This document shows, in pieces, positions 9,164 through 16,796 of a stretch of DNA of 64,000 bases (position 1 is its first letter; the number at the start of each line of letters is the position of its first letter). Under the pieces are notes generated by a model that did not search any database, was not told where the DNA came from, and saw nothing but the letters and a program-made list of their open reading frames with translations. Both the position numbers and the translations under genes were made by a program. This DNA comes from an uncultured Bacilli bacterium (GTDB lineage: Bacteria; Bacillota_I; Bacilli_A; RF39; UBA660), in contig CAKORX010000002.1 of assembly GCA_934101645.1 (NCBI GenBank), positions 1 to 64,000 of the forward strand. The letters run 5' to 3'.

Positions 9164-9242
9164 TTTTAAATTAGAGTAAATTACAACGTGAAAGCGGGTT
9201 TTGGATAAAAAGTAATTCATATCATGCATCCCTAATTTAAAA
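9164..9242. repeat. Perfect 11-bp inverted repeat enclosing a folded element
   Basis: TTTTAAATTAG (9164-9174) is the exact reverse complement of CTAATTTAAAA (9232-9242). Inside, AATTAC (9179-9184) can pair with GTAATT (9212-9217). The enclosed loop is more GC-rich than its surroundings. A further small hairpin with arms ATTAAG and CTTAAT follows near 9253-9271. The ~225-bp gap between dacA and miaB is otherwise non-coding. It may be a small RNA or leader fragment; function unknown. Confidence 0.4.
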
Positions 9243-9317
9243 ATACTTCTTCATTAAGCTTTAAACTTAATAAATATCCTAGAATATCCAAAATCCCTTT
9301 CAATTAAATGTTAATTT

Positions 9318-9326
9318 TGTTATAAT
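9318..9326 (+). promoter_or_regulatory. Extended -10 promoter for miaB
   Basis: TGT plus TATAAT (9321-9326) lies 25 bp before the miaB start. No clear -35 is seen. Confidence 0.5.
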
Positions 9327-9351
9327 ACATTTTGTTGGAAGTGATTTTTTT

Positions 9352-10752
9352 ATGTTAAAACCAGATTATAATGTTGCAAGAAATAGAGAGAAAGTTAATA
9401 TTAATTATTTGAATATAGATAATGAAATTCAAAAAGTTTATGAAAATAAAAAATATTTTTTAAAAACTTATGGTTGCCAAATGAACGTTCATGATTCTGA
9501 AGCAATTGCTTCTTTTTTGGAAAGATTAGGATTTTCTAAAACAAATGAATTAGATGATGCCGATGTAGTAGTTTTAAATACGTGCGCTATAAGAGAAAAT
9601 GCTCATGATAAAGTTTTTGGTTATTTAGGAAGATGCAAACATTTAAAAAATACAAAAAAAGATTTAATAATTGTTTTAATGGGCTGTATGGCAGGTCAAG
9701 TCGATGTTGTTGAGGATATTGAAAAAAATCATAAATATGTTGATATTGTCATTGGCCCAAATAATATTTTTGATTTGCCAAAATTGTTATTAGAAAAATT
9801 AGATAAGCAAAATATTTTTGTTCAATCAAATAGTGATGTTGTTCCAGAAAATATTATTTATAAAAGAGATTCAAATATAAGTGCATGGGTAAACGTAATG
9901 TTTGGTTGTGACAAATTTTGTACTTACTGTATAGTTCCATTTACTAGAGGAAGGGAAAGAAGCAGAAAAATGGAGGCAATTATTGAAGAATGTAAGTGCC
10001 TTGTTCAAAATGGGTATAAAGAAATAACTTTATTAGGACAAAATGTAAATGCTTATGGAAATGATTTGAATTTAGGGTATGATTTTGCAGATTTACTTGA
10101 AAATGTTGCAAAACTTGGTATACCAAGACTTAGATTTGTTACATCTCATCCTTGGAACTTTACTGATAAAATGATTGATGTAATTGCAAAATATGAAAAT
10201 GTTATGCCTTATATTCATCTACCTATTCAATCTGGTAGTGATAGAATTTTAAAGAAGATGAATCGTCGATATACTAAAGAAGAATACATTAGTTTATTTA
10301 ATAAAATGAAAGAAAAAATACCAGGAGTATGTATTACTACTGATATTATTGTTGGTTTTCCATCAGAAACAGAAGAAGATTTTAAAGAAACTTTAGATGT
10401 AGTTAATAAACTTAAGTATGATGGAGCTTATACATTTATTTATTCTGAAAGAAAAGGAACTGCATCATCACTTATGAAAGATGATGTTTCAAAAGAAGAT
10501 AAAGAAAGAAGATTACATGAATTAAATGAACTTATTAATAAATATTCAAAAGAAAGTAATGAAAGACTTTTGAGTAGAGTAGTCCCTGTACTTTTAATAG
10601 GAGAAAGTGAAAAGGACCTTGAAAAATGTTTTGGTTATACTGATACAATGAAACTTGTAAATGTTTCTTGTGATAAATCACTAATTGGCCAAATTGTTAA
10701 TGTAAAAATAACTGATGCTAAAAGTTTTAGCTTAGATGGAATAGTGGAATAA
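9352..10752 (+). CDS. miaB: tRNA-2-methylthio-N6-dimethylallyladenosine synthase
   Basis: MiaB is a radical-SAM methylthiotransferase that modifies A37 of tRNAs reading UNN codons. The UPF0004 domain starts at TYGCQMNVHDSE (Cys42) with further cysteines in NTCAIRE and MGCMAG. The radical-SAM cluster motif is CxxxCxxC at Cys186, 190 and 193. A C-terminal TRAM-like region completes 466 residues. It is flanked by its own promoter and terminator. The QxNVNAYG and SHPWNFTDKM segments are typical of MiaB rather than MtaB or RimO. Confidence 0.95.
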   Translation: MLKPDYNVARNREKVNINYLNIDNEIQKVYENKKYFLKTYGCQMNVHDSEAIASFLERLGFSKTNELDDADVVVLNTCAIRENAHDKVFGYLGRCKHLKNTKKDLIIVLMGCMAGQVDVVEDIEKNHKYVDIVIGPNNIFDLPKLLLEKLDKQNIFVQSNSDVVPENIIYKRDSNISAWVNVMFGCDKFCTYCIVPFTRGRERSRKMEAIIEECKCLVQNGYKEITLLGQNVNAYGNDLNLGYDFADLLENVAKLGIPRLRFVTSHPWNFTDKMIDVIAKYENVMPYIHLPIQSGSDRILKKMNRRYTKEEYISLFNKMKEKIPGVCITTDIIVGFPSETEEDFKETLDVVNKLKYDGAYTFIYSERKGTASSLMKDDVSKEDKERRLHELNELINKYSKESNERLLSRVVPVLLIGESEKDLEKCFGYTDTMKLVNVSCDKSLIGQIVNVKITDAKSFSLDGIVE

Positions 10753-10776
10753 GATAAAATCTTGTTCTATTTTTTT
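10747..10776 (+). terminator. Terminator after miaB, overlapping its stop codon
   Basis: GAATAAGAT (10747-10755) pairs with ATCTTGTTC (10759-10767) around an AAA loop, followed by T runs to 10776. The stop codon lies inside the stem. Confidence 0.75.
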
Positions 10777-10782
10777 GAAAAT

Positions 10783-10812
10783 AAAAAAGCACTTAACAAA
10801 AATGTTAAATGC
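10783..10812 (-). terminator. Terminator for the leftward tRNA-Arg transcript
   Basis: On the minus strand a hairpin with arms GCA-TTAACA and TGTTAA-TGC (10789-10812, one mismatch) is followed by a T run (complement of 10783-10788). A second hairpin with arms AAAAACGACT and AGCCGTTTTT lies at 10829-10855. Confidence 0.6.
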
Positions 10813-10889
10813 ATTATCTTAATAACATAAAAACGACTTATAAAAAGCCGTTTTTAGTATACTCGATAAATACCGAGTTTATTATCAAT

Positions 10890-10966
<77 letters not shown>

Positions 10967-11012
10967 ATCACAATTAAATTATATATCAATGTTTAATTAA
11001 ATACAAGTAAAT

Positions 11013-11351
11013 TTAGTCATTTTTTGTTAAATTTTGTATTTCGTCAGCATAAAATATTGAGTTTTCATTATTATTTTCGTATTTAATAGAAAAAATATCA
11101 GGTATTTTATCCATAAAATATTTAGTTAAAGCAATAAATGTTATTTTATATTCACTTAAATAATTTTGATAAATATCTTCATTAAAATTTTCTATAGCTT
11201 CATTTATAACATTTTTAATGTTTTCAGAAAAAAGTTCATTATAATCTTTATTTTTAAGTTTGTAACCTTTTATATATTCTAGGTTAAAAGCAAAACTTAA
11301 TTCATAATCTTTAAATTTATTTTTATATACTATTATTGGCATAATTATCAC
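11013..11351 (-). CDS. Hypothetical protein downstream of the gerM-like gene
   Basis: This 112-residue soluble protein has no recognised motif, no signal peptide and no membrane helix. It lies 19 bp after the GerM-like gene on the same strand, so it may belong to the sporulation cluster. The start is uncertain: GTG 11351 or ATG 11342, neither with a good Shine-Dalgarno. The ORF is the only substantial open frame between the tRNA and the GerM-like gene. Confidence 0.5.
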   Translation of the reverse strand: MIIMPIIVYKNKFKDYELSFAFNLEYIKGYKLKNKDYNELFSENIKNVINEAIENFNEDIYQNYLSEYKITFIALTKYFMDKIPDIFSIKYENNNENSIFYADEIQNLTKND

Positions 11352-11370
11352 TAATATATAGTATTTACAA

Positions 11371-12270
11371 TTAATTAATATTTATAACTATATCTTCGAT
11401 ATTAAGAGAATCTCTTATTGAAAGTACAAGAGAATATTTTACTTTTTCTGTTATTTCCTCATCATTTAAATTAGCTAGTAATTTATTATTAAAAGTTAGT
11501 GATATGGTATTATCTAGTATTTCATAATTTTCAAGTTCATAAGAAGCAGTTAAAAAACTTAGTAAATTACTTTCATATGTGGGGGATGATTTAAGTTCAT
11601 CTATAATTATTTCAATACACTTTTTATCACTATTAGTGATTTTAGTAATTGGTACGTAATATAAATCATCTTCATATTTTTTCATATAGTATACAGTAGT
11701 TTTAACAATACCTTTTATATTATTAACATCATACACTTTATTTACACCAAAACTTTTATCAAGCACAGTAGGTAATTTTATTTTTGAATTTGGTAGTTCA
11801 TTAAGTTCTTTTCCTTCGACAAATATCATTATTTTATTAACGTCCTTTATTTCACATAAAGAGTATATTAAACTTTCAATCATTTTTTCTTCATCTTTTT
11901 CACTTACATTTAGTAATTCTTTAGAAAAGTTTAGTTTTAAAATATTATCGTTTAATGAGTAATCAAGTAGTTTTGTGTTTTCTGGAATAACTGGTGTAAA
12001 GTTTGCAGCCAAATAATTTGAATTAATACTATTTTTAGTAAGTACATTTATTATATAATTTATATCATCTTCATTTTTTTTGATAATATTAGTTCTAGCA
12101 ACATAACTATTTTGATCAAGTGTGTAAAGAGGCATTGTAAGTTCATTAACATAAATTACTTCTTCGGGAATACTATATTTTTCTTGTTTTGGAAAAATAT
12201 ATATTAATAAAAAAATAAATAATGCACCAGTTGAAGTAATGATTCTTTTTATGGCTCTTTTTTTAAGCAT
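11371..12270 (-). CDS. gerM: GerM-like protein with two GerMN domains
   Basis: Residues 13-27 form a signal anchor. Two repeats follow, with the GerMN pattern at about 47-165 (YVARTNIIKKNEDD... LNDNILKLNFSKEL) and 170-299 (GIVKTTVYYMKKYEDD... LDNTISLTFNNKL). B. subtilis GerM also has two GerMN domains and is a mother-cell protein of the SpoIIIA-SpoIIQ engulfment channel. Neighbouring gerE and spoIIIAH make a sporulation role likely. A lipobox is absent, unlike many GerM lipoproteins. AGGTGAT precedes the ATG. Confidence 0.75.
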   Translation of the reverse strand: MLKKRAIKRIITSTGALFIFLLIYIFPKQEKYSIPEEVIYVNELTMPLYTLDQNSYVARTNIIKKNEDDINYIINVLTKNSINSNYLAANFTPVIPENTKLLDYSLNDNILKLNFSKELLNVSEKDEEKMIESLIYSLCEIKDVNKIMIFVEGKELNELPNSKIKLPTVLDKSFGVNKVYDVNNIKGIVKTTVYYMKKYEDDLYYVPITKITNSDKKCIEIIIDELKSSPTYESNLLSFLTASYELENYEILDNTISLTFNNKLLANLNDEEITEKVKYSLVLSIRDSLNIEDIVININ

Positions 12271-12311
12271 GTTATCACCTAATAAATTATATTATAAAAG
12301 TTTTTCTTTAT

Positions 12312-12333
12312 TCAAAAAAAGCCCTAAGGCTTT
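12312..12333 (-). terminator. Terminator after gerE
   Basis: On the minus strand AAAGCC and GGCTTT (12318-12333) form a stem with a 4-nt loop, followed by a T run. Confidence 0.8.
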
Positions 12334-12337
12334 TGGT

Positions 12338-12544
12338 TTAATCTAATGAAATTGCTCCAAGTTTTAATAATTCAATTATAGCATTACAACGGCCCTTTAC
12401 ACCTAATTTTTGCATTGTATTTGATATATGATTACGGACGGTTTTTTGACTAATATTTAATTGCTCGGATATTTCTTTAGTTGTTTTGTTAAGTACTAAA
12501 AGCGAAAATATTTCGTGTTCTCTTTTAGTAAGTAGTTTTTTCAT
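12338..12544 (-). CDS. gerE: Sporulation transcription factor GerE
   Basis: This 68-residue LuxR-type HTH protein has no receiver domain. It matches B. subtilis GerE along its whole length: LLTKREHEIF, then LLV-KTTKEI, ISQKTVRNHISNTMQKLGV, KGR and ELLKLGA. GerE acts in the mother cell at the end of the sporulation cascade, activating coat genes and repressing early sigma-K genes. A free-standing LuxR HTH of this size next to a SpoIIIAH-like gene supports the call. Start ATG has AAGGAAGG upstream. A sigma-K-like promoter precedes it (12573-12600). Confidence 0.88.
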   Translation of the reverse strand: MKKLLTKREHEIFSLLVLNKTTKEISEQLNISQKTVRNHISNTMQKLGVKGRCNAIIELLKLGAISLD

Positions 12545-12572
12545 AGGCCTTCCTTTCTTACACTATTCATAG

Positions 12573-12600
12573 TATTTTATGAAATTTTTATAAAAAAGGT
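12573..12600 (-). promoter_or_regulatory. Candidate sigma-K promoter for gerE
   Basis: On the minus strand the -10 reads CATAAAATA (12573-12581), an exact match to CATANNNTA. An AC dinucleotide (12599-12600) lies 17 bp upstream as the minimal -35. B. subtilis gerE is itself sigma-K dependent. In AT-rich DNA such a match can arise by chance. Confidence 0.45.
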
Positions 12601-12612
12601 CCTTACATATGC

Positions 12613-13107
12613 CTATTTATCTTGAAACTTAACGGTTATATACATCTGCTCAGTATAAAGAGATTGTACAGATTTTATAACATTATTTGCAAACTCAGCA
12701 TCTTGATTTTTACTTGACAAGGTAATATTTATTTTATTTCCTTCGATTTTTACACAAGAATCTAAACTAAATTTTTCTTTTATAAGTTTTTCGATTTCTA
12801 TTATTTTACCTTTTTTTGAATTTAGTTCTTGTAAAGATTCGTAAGCTATATTTTTTTGCTCTGTTGTAGAACTACTATCTAAAAGAATTTTTTGGGCATT
12901 TTCCATTTCCTTTAAAATCTTTTCTTCTTCCTCAACTTTTAAAGCAATTATTACATCAGAATCAGTAACTTTTATAGCACTATCTAAATTATTTTCAGTG
13001 CTGGAAAATGTTGGCAAGCTATTATCTGGTAAACTTATATAATAAATTCCTAGTATTAATATTAATGCAAATAAAGTGATAAACCATAGATTTTGTTTAT
13101 TAATCAA
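12613..13107 (-). CDS. spoIIIAH: SpoIIIAH-like stage III sporulation protein
   Basis: A single N-terminal helix (residues 7-27, after INKQNLWF) is followed by a variable linker. An EEEEKILKEMENAQKIL helix leads into a ring-building domain with LIKEKFSLDSCVKIEGNKIN and ending VTVKF-like ITVKFQDK. This layout matches SpoIIIAH (PF12685), which pairs with SpoIIQ across the forespore membranes. The rest of the spoIIIA operon is not here, so the gene stands apart. The start is TTG, 8 nt after AAGGAGG (minus strand of 13116-13122). Confidence 0.8.
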   Translation of the reverse strand: MINKQNLWFITLFALILILGIYYISLPDNSLPTFSSTENNLDSAIKVTDSDVIIALKVEEEEKILKEMENAQKILLDSSSTTEQKNIAYESLQELNSKKGKIIEIEKLIKEKFSLDSCVKIEGNKINITLSSKNQDAEFANNVIKSVQSLYTEQMYITVKFQDK

Positions 13108-13199
13108 ACTTTTTTCCTCCTTATTCTAGTAAATTATATTGCCTTATATAAAAAATATAACTGTTAAGAAATGTAAAAATACAAAAAAATAAATTAAAT

Positions 13200-13228
13200 T
13201 TGAAAAAAATAAAAGGAAAATTTAATTT
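13200..13228 (+). promoter_or_regulatory. Candidate promoter for the bacteriocin operon
   Basis: TTGAAA (13200-13205) and TAATTT (13223-13228) are 17 bp apart, upstream of AAAGGAGG and the exporter start. The -10 matches only 4 of 6 bases. Confidence 0.4.
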
Positions 13229-13264
13229 TAATGGGTATAAGTAGGGTGAAAGGAGGAAAAATAG

Positions 13265-15316
13265 ATGAAAAGAAAAATGGTTATTGTGCAGCAAAAAGAC
13301 ATAAAGGATTGTGGTGCTTGTTGTTTGTCTTCAATAATTAGATATTATGATGGATATGTTTCTGTAGAAAAAATAAGAATGAATACATTTACTTCACTGC
13401 AGGGGGTTAGTGTTTATCATTTACAAAAAGCTGCAGAAAAATATGGCTTTGATGTATCTGCAAAGAAACTAAAAATTAATGATTTATCTAAAATTATTTT
13501 ACCTTGTATTGTACATGTTATTTATGAAAATGGATTAGCGCATTTTATGTGTTTATATGAGATTAGAAAAAATGACTATGTATTTATGGATCCAGATAAG
13601 GGCAAAATTATAATGGATAAAGAAAAGTTTGAAAGCATATTTTCAGAAGTTATATTAGAGCTATATCCTAAAGATAAAATAATCGTTCTTGAAAAAGAGA
13701 GTAATATATATTCATTATTTTTAAATATTTTAAAAGAAAACAAAAAACTATGTTTAAATATGTTTTTATGTAGTTTATTTCTCATGATTTTCACAATAAT
13801 TTATGGTTTATATTTTAAAAGTTTAAATCAGTTGATATTAAATGAATCAACCACTTTGATAAAGTATTTTATATTTCTTTTCCTTATTAGTTTAACTTTT
13901 AAAATTGTGTTTAATTATTTAAAAGATTATTATGAAAACCACTTAAATAAAAATATTGATATAAGTGTATATAAAAGCTTTCTTAATCATCTATTTTCTC
14001 TTCCTTTAAATGTTATTGCTTCAAGAACATCCGGAGAGATAATAACCAGAGTTGGTGAAATTGGAAGTATTAAAAATTTATTTTCGGAACTTTTTGTTAC
14101 TTCCTTTTTAAATCTTTTGGTTTCTCTTGGTTCATTTGTTACTTTATTTATTATTAATAAAACATTAACTTTAATTTTACTCGCATTTGTACTTATTTAT
14201 ATTTTATTTTCTCTGCTAGTAAGTTTTTATATTTATCAAAGAATAAAGAAAAATATTGAATATCAAACTGTTTTTAATAGTGTATTAGTTGAAAATATTA
14301 ATATGATAAGTAGCACTAAAAATTTAAATGAAACAGAAAATGTTTTGAGTAAAATTGAAAGCAAAACATGTGATTTAATATTTGATAATTATTCATTTAC
14401 TACCAGTTTAAATTTTATAAATTTCTTTCGAAATATACTTTATGAATTAAGCATATTTATAATAAATACCTTTGGTTTTTTCTTAATTTATAATAACAAA
14501 TTCACTTTAATAGAACTTGTAATGTTTAATACTTTTGTTTCATATTTTATTGAACCAATAAAAAATATCATATCATTAATACCTAAATATAATTTTTTAC
14601 GAGCAAGTTTTGAAAAAATATGTGATTTTATAGATATAAAAGAAGAAACTCTTGGTAATAAACAAAAATTTATAACGGGGAATATTAATTTAGAAAATGT
14701 AAGTTTTACTTATAATGATTATAATCGTGTTTTAGAAAATGTTAATTTATTGATTAAGGAAAACGAGAAAGTATTATTAAAAGGTAATTCTGGTTGTGGA
14801 AAAAGTACTTTATGCAAACTTATTAATCGAAGTATTGAACCTACAAAAGGTAATATTTATATTAATGACATATGTTTAAATGATTACAGCTTGAGAACGA
14901 TTAGAGACAATATTATTTATGTAGGGCAAAAAGAAAAAATTTTTACTGGTACTATTAAAGAAAATATTATGTTAAATCAAAATGATGAAATTAAATTTCA
15001 AAAAATATGTAAAATATGTTTGATAGATTTGATAGTTAATAAAAGAAAATTTAGATATAATTTTGGAATTAGTAATGATTCAATTAACATATCTGGTGGT
15101 GAAAAACAAAGAATTATTTTAGCTCGAGCATTAATGAAAGATAGTAAAATTTTAGTCTTAGACGAAGCATTAAGTGAAACTGATTATTTTATGGAGAAGA
15201 CAATAATAAATAATATAATAAAAAATTTTCCTTATAAAACGTTAATTTATGTTTCACATAAAAAAATAGATAATCTTTTTGAACGAGCTATTAATATTGG
15301 AGAAAATTATGAATAA
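13265..15316 (+). CDS. C39-peptidase bacteriocin ABC exporter
   Basis: These exporters cleave double-glycine leaders and pump the mature peptide out. The N-terminal C39 protease has Gln10, catalytic Cys16 in KDCGACCL, His93 and Asp109 (MDPDKG). Five to six membrane helices lie between about 160 and 440. The nucleotide-binding domain has Walker A GNSGCGKST (about 507-515), signature SGGEKQR (about 610) and Walker B ILVLDEA. At 683 residues it is of normal family length. Strong AAAGGAGG precedes the ATG. The genes that follow (15309-16032) are an accessory protein and two double-glycine precursors, which are its likely substrates. Confidence 0.93.
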   Translation: MKRKMVIVQQKDIKDCGACCLSSIIRYYDGYVSVEKIRMNTFTSLQGVSVYHLQKAAEKYGFDVSAKKLKINDLSKIILPCIVHVIYENGLAHFMCLYEIRKNDYVFMDPDKGKIIMDKEKFESIFSEVILELYPKDKIIVLEKESNIYSLFLNILKENKKLCLNMFLCSLFLMIFTIIYGLYFKSLNQLILNESTTLIKYFIFLFLISLTFKIVFNYLKDYYENHLNKNIDISVYKSFLNHLFSLPLNVIASRTSGEIITRVGEIGSIKNLFSELFVTSFLNLLVSLGSFVTLFIINKTLTLILLAFVLIYILFSLLVSFYIYQRIKKNIEYQTVFNSVLVENINMISSTKNLNETENVLSKIESKTCDLIFDNYSFTTSLNFINFFRNILYELSIFIINTFGFFLIYNNKFTLIELVMFNTFVSYFIEPIKNIISLIPKYNFLRASFEKICDFIDIKEETLGNKQKFITGNINLENVSFTYNDYNRVLENVNLLIKENEKVLLKGNSGCGKSTLCKLINRSIEPTKGNIYINDICLNDYSLRTIRDNIIYVGQKEKIFTGTIKENIMLNQNDEIKFQKICKICLIDLIVNKRKFRYNFGISNDSINISGGEKQRIILARALMKDSKILVLDEALSETDYFMEKTIINNIIKNFPYKTLIYVSHKKIDNLFERAINIGENYE

Positions 15317-15707
15317 TTATTTTTGGTTAAAAAATATTCCTTATAAAAACTATTTATTAATATTCACCATAAGTGGAATATTGCTCATATTATTGTTTCT
15401 AAGTTTTAATTTGAAAGCGTATAGTTCATTTACCGTATATGGTGTATTTCAAAAAAATAGTATTTTAATTCCTGTTGATTTAAAAAACTCTGACATTATT
15501 GTAAAAGGAAATAAAATAAAAATAGATAATAATGTATACCAATATAAAATAAAGCAGATATCAGAAATTTATACTAAAGATACTAACAATTATCAAAATT
15601 ATCAAATAACAACAAATTTGAATCTAAGGGAAAATGAAGTAAAGAAAATAACATTTTATTATAAAAAAGAAAAAATAATCAAAAAAATTATTGATTTTAT
15701 TTTCTAG
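15309..15707 (+). CDS. Miniature HlyD-like bacteriocin accessory protein
   Basis: The 132-residue protein has one membrane helix at about 15-36 followed by a beta-rich extracytoplasmic domain (from SSFTVYGVF to the basic C-terminus). It overlaps the exporter by 8 bp, so the two are translationally coupled. Accessory proteins of double-glycine exporters are normally ~400-residue HlyD-like adaptors. This one resembles only the membrane-proximal part, without the coiled-coil hairpin. An immunity protein is the main alternative. I picked ATG 15309 over the in-frame ATG 15279 deep inside the exporter gene. Confidence 0.65.
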   Translation: MNNYFWLKNIPYKNYLLIFTISGILLILLFLSFNLKAYSSFTVYGVFQKNSILIPVDLKNSDIIVKGNKIKIDNNVYQYKIKQISEIYTKDTNNYQNYQITTNLNLRENEVKKITFYYKKEKIIKKIIDFIF

Positions 15708-15722
15708 AAGGGAGGTAAGCAA

Positions 15723-15872
15723 GTGACTAAATTGAGTGATGCTGATGCAATTAAATATACAGGCGGTGCAAAAATTTCAGGCATGGGTATATTTATAGTA
15801 TCTGTGATTAGTTCTTTTATTTTTGGAATTATTGATGGCTTTTCTAATCCAAAGGCTTGCAATATTAGATAA
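15723..15872 (+). CDS. Candidate bacteriocin precursor A (double-glycine leader)
   Basis: A 49-residue peptide starts at GTG 15723, 7 nt after AAGGGAGG. The leader KLSDADAIKYTGG follows the double-glycine consensus (LS...D..I.Y.GG), with cleavage expected after Gly15. The 34-residue mature part is hydrophobic in its middle (IFIVSVISSFIFGIIDGF). It carries a GxxxG motif at Gly35-Gly39 and a single Cys46 near the end. Immediate context (C39 exporter upstream, second precursor 1 nt downstream) makes a two-peptide class IIb bacteriocin the best reading. The ORF is too short for routine callers. Confidence 0.82.
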   Translation: MTKLSDADAIKYTGGAKISGMGIFIVSVISSFIFGIIDGFSNPKACNIR

Positions 15873-15873
15873 T

Positions 15874-16032
15874 ATGGTGTTAAATAGTGATGAAAGCATT
15901 TTATATGTTGGAGGAGCAGGCGTAACAGCTGCACTTTTATCCGCTGTAGGTAGAATCATTATTGCAGTATATGGATATGGACAAAATTTTGGTTCAACAT
16001 TAAGAAGATTATTTAATCATACTAGTTGCTAA
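15874..16032 (+). CDS. Candidate bacteriocin precursor B (double-glycine leader)
   Basis: ATG 15874 follows the stop of precursor A after one base, so translation is coupled. The 52-residue product has leader LNSDESILYVGG (cleavage after Gly14), fitting L...E..I.Y.GG. The 38-residue mature peptide has an apolar stretch (AALLSAVGRIIIAVYGY), a GxxxG motif at Gly36-Gly40, a basic tail with Arg44-Arg45 and a terminal Cys52. Class IIb partners typically both carry GxxxG motifs that let the helices pair in the target membrane. An open frame extends upstream to 15823, but it overlaps precursor A and lacks a Shine-Dalgarno. Confidence 0.82.
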   Translation: MVLNSDESILYVGGAGVTAALLSAVGRIIIAVYGYGQNFGSTLRRLFNHTSC

Positions 16033-16037
16033 AAATC

Positions 16038-16066
16038 TTGTCAAAAAAAGTGGTAGGTGTTATAAT
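16038..16066 (+). promoter_or_regulatory. Promoter for rpsU-yqeY
   Basis: TTGTCA (16038-16043) and TATAAT (16061-16066) are exactly 17 bp apart, just after precursor B ends. Confidence 0.85.
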
Positions 16067-16094
16067 ATGTTTAGCTAATGAAGGGAGGGATATG

Positions 16095-16280
16095 ATGACA
16101 AAGGTTGTAGTTCAAAATGGTAATGTTGATCTTGCTTTAAAAAAGTTTAAAGCAAAATTTGCTCGTAGTGGCGTCCCTTCAGAACTTAAGAAGAGAAAAT
16201 GCTATGAAAAACCAGGCGTAAAGAGAAGAAATGAAAAGAAAGAAAATATTAAAAACTCACGCCGTAGAAGCCATAACTAA
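16095..16280 (+). CDS. rpsU: 30S ribosomal protein S21
   Basis: The 61-residue basic protein reads MTKVVVQNGNVDLALKKFK and contains SGVPSELKKRKCYEKPGVKR, the S21 signature, with an Arg-rich tail. S21 binds near the anti-Shine-Dalgarno region of 16S rRNA. Two ATGs are adjacent (16092, 16095); 16095 has the better 5-nt spacing from AAGGGAGGG. It is followed 9 bp later by yqeY, the usual Bacillota neighbour. Confidence 0.95.
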   Translation: MTKVVVQNGNVDLALKKFKAKFARSGVPSELKKRKCYEKPGVKRRNEKKENIKNSRRRSHN

Positions 16281-16289
16281 GGAGTTAAT

Positions 16290-16727
16290 ATGGAAAACCA
16301 AATTGATTTAGATTTGAAAGAAGCTCTTAAAAGTGGTGATAAATTTACCTTGTCTGTCTTAAGAATGTTAAAAAGTGAGTTAATTAATGAAAGCCGTAAG
16401 GGTTCATTACATGAATTAACTGATGAAGACATTTTAAAAGTTATAAAAAAACAAGTTAAAACTCGTAAAGATTCTATTGAAGAATATAAAAAATATAATA
16501 AATTAGAGACAGTTAATGAACTAGAAAAAGAGGTAGAGGTATTAAATAAATACTTACCACAGGAGATGACTGAGAAAGAAATTATGAAAGTTATTGACAT
16601 GTCTTTTGATGAAGTTAAGCCAACTTCTATGAAAGATATGGGAACATTAATGAAAGTGATTTCTTCAAAAATAACTAATGCAGATATGTCACTAGTTAGT
16701 AAGATTGTAAAGGATAGATTAAACTAA
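16290..16727 (+). CDS. yqeY: GatB/YqeY domain-containing protein
   Basis: This is a single YqeY domain of 145 residues, a fold shared with the tRNA-binding tail of GatB/GatE. The LRMLKSELINESRKG and KTRKDSIEEYKK segments and the LPQEMTEKEI stretch are typical. Its cellular role is not firmly known; it is a conserved partner of rpsU. AAGGAG overlaps the rpsU stop codon and serves this start. Confidence 0.92.
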   Translation: MENQIDLDLKEALKSGDKFTLSVLRMLKSELINESRKGSLHELTDEDILKVIKKQVKTRKDSIEEYKKYNKLETVNELEKEVEVLNKYLPQEMTEKEIMKVIDMSFDEVKPTSMKDMGTLMKVISSKITNADMSLVSKIVKDRLN

Positions 16728-16742
16728 TAATCTTTCCTTTTT
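16710..16742 (+). terminator. Terminator after yqeY
   Basis: AAGGATAGATTA (16710-16721) pairs with TAATCTTTCCTT (16728-16739) with one T-T mismatch, followed by a T run. The stop codon lies within the loop side. Confidence 0.8.
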
Positions 16743-16796
16743 TTTATCTATACAAATAATGTACTAAGTGATACAATATAATTGTATGGAGGACTT

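Noticed and set aside
15823..15873. Longer version of bacteriocin precursor B
   Set aside because: The extra N-terminal residues overlap precursor A in another frame and would bury the double-glycine leader.
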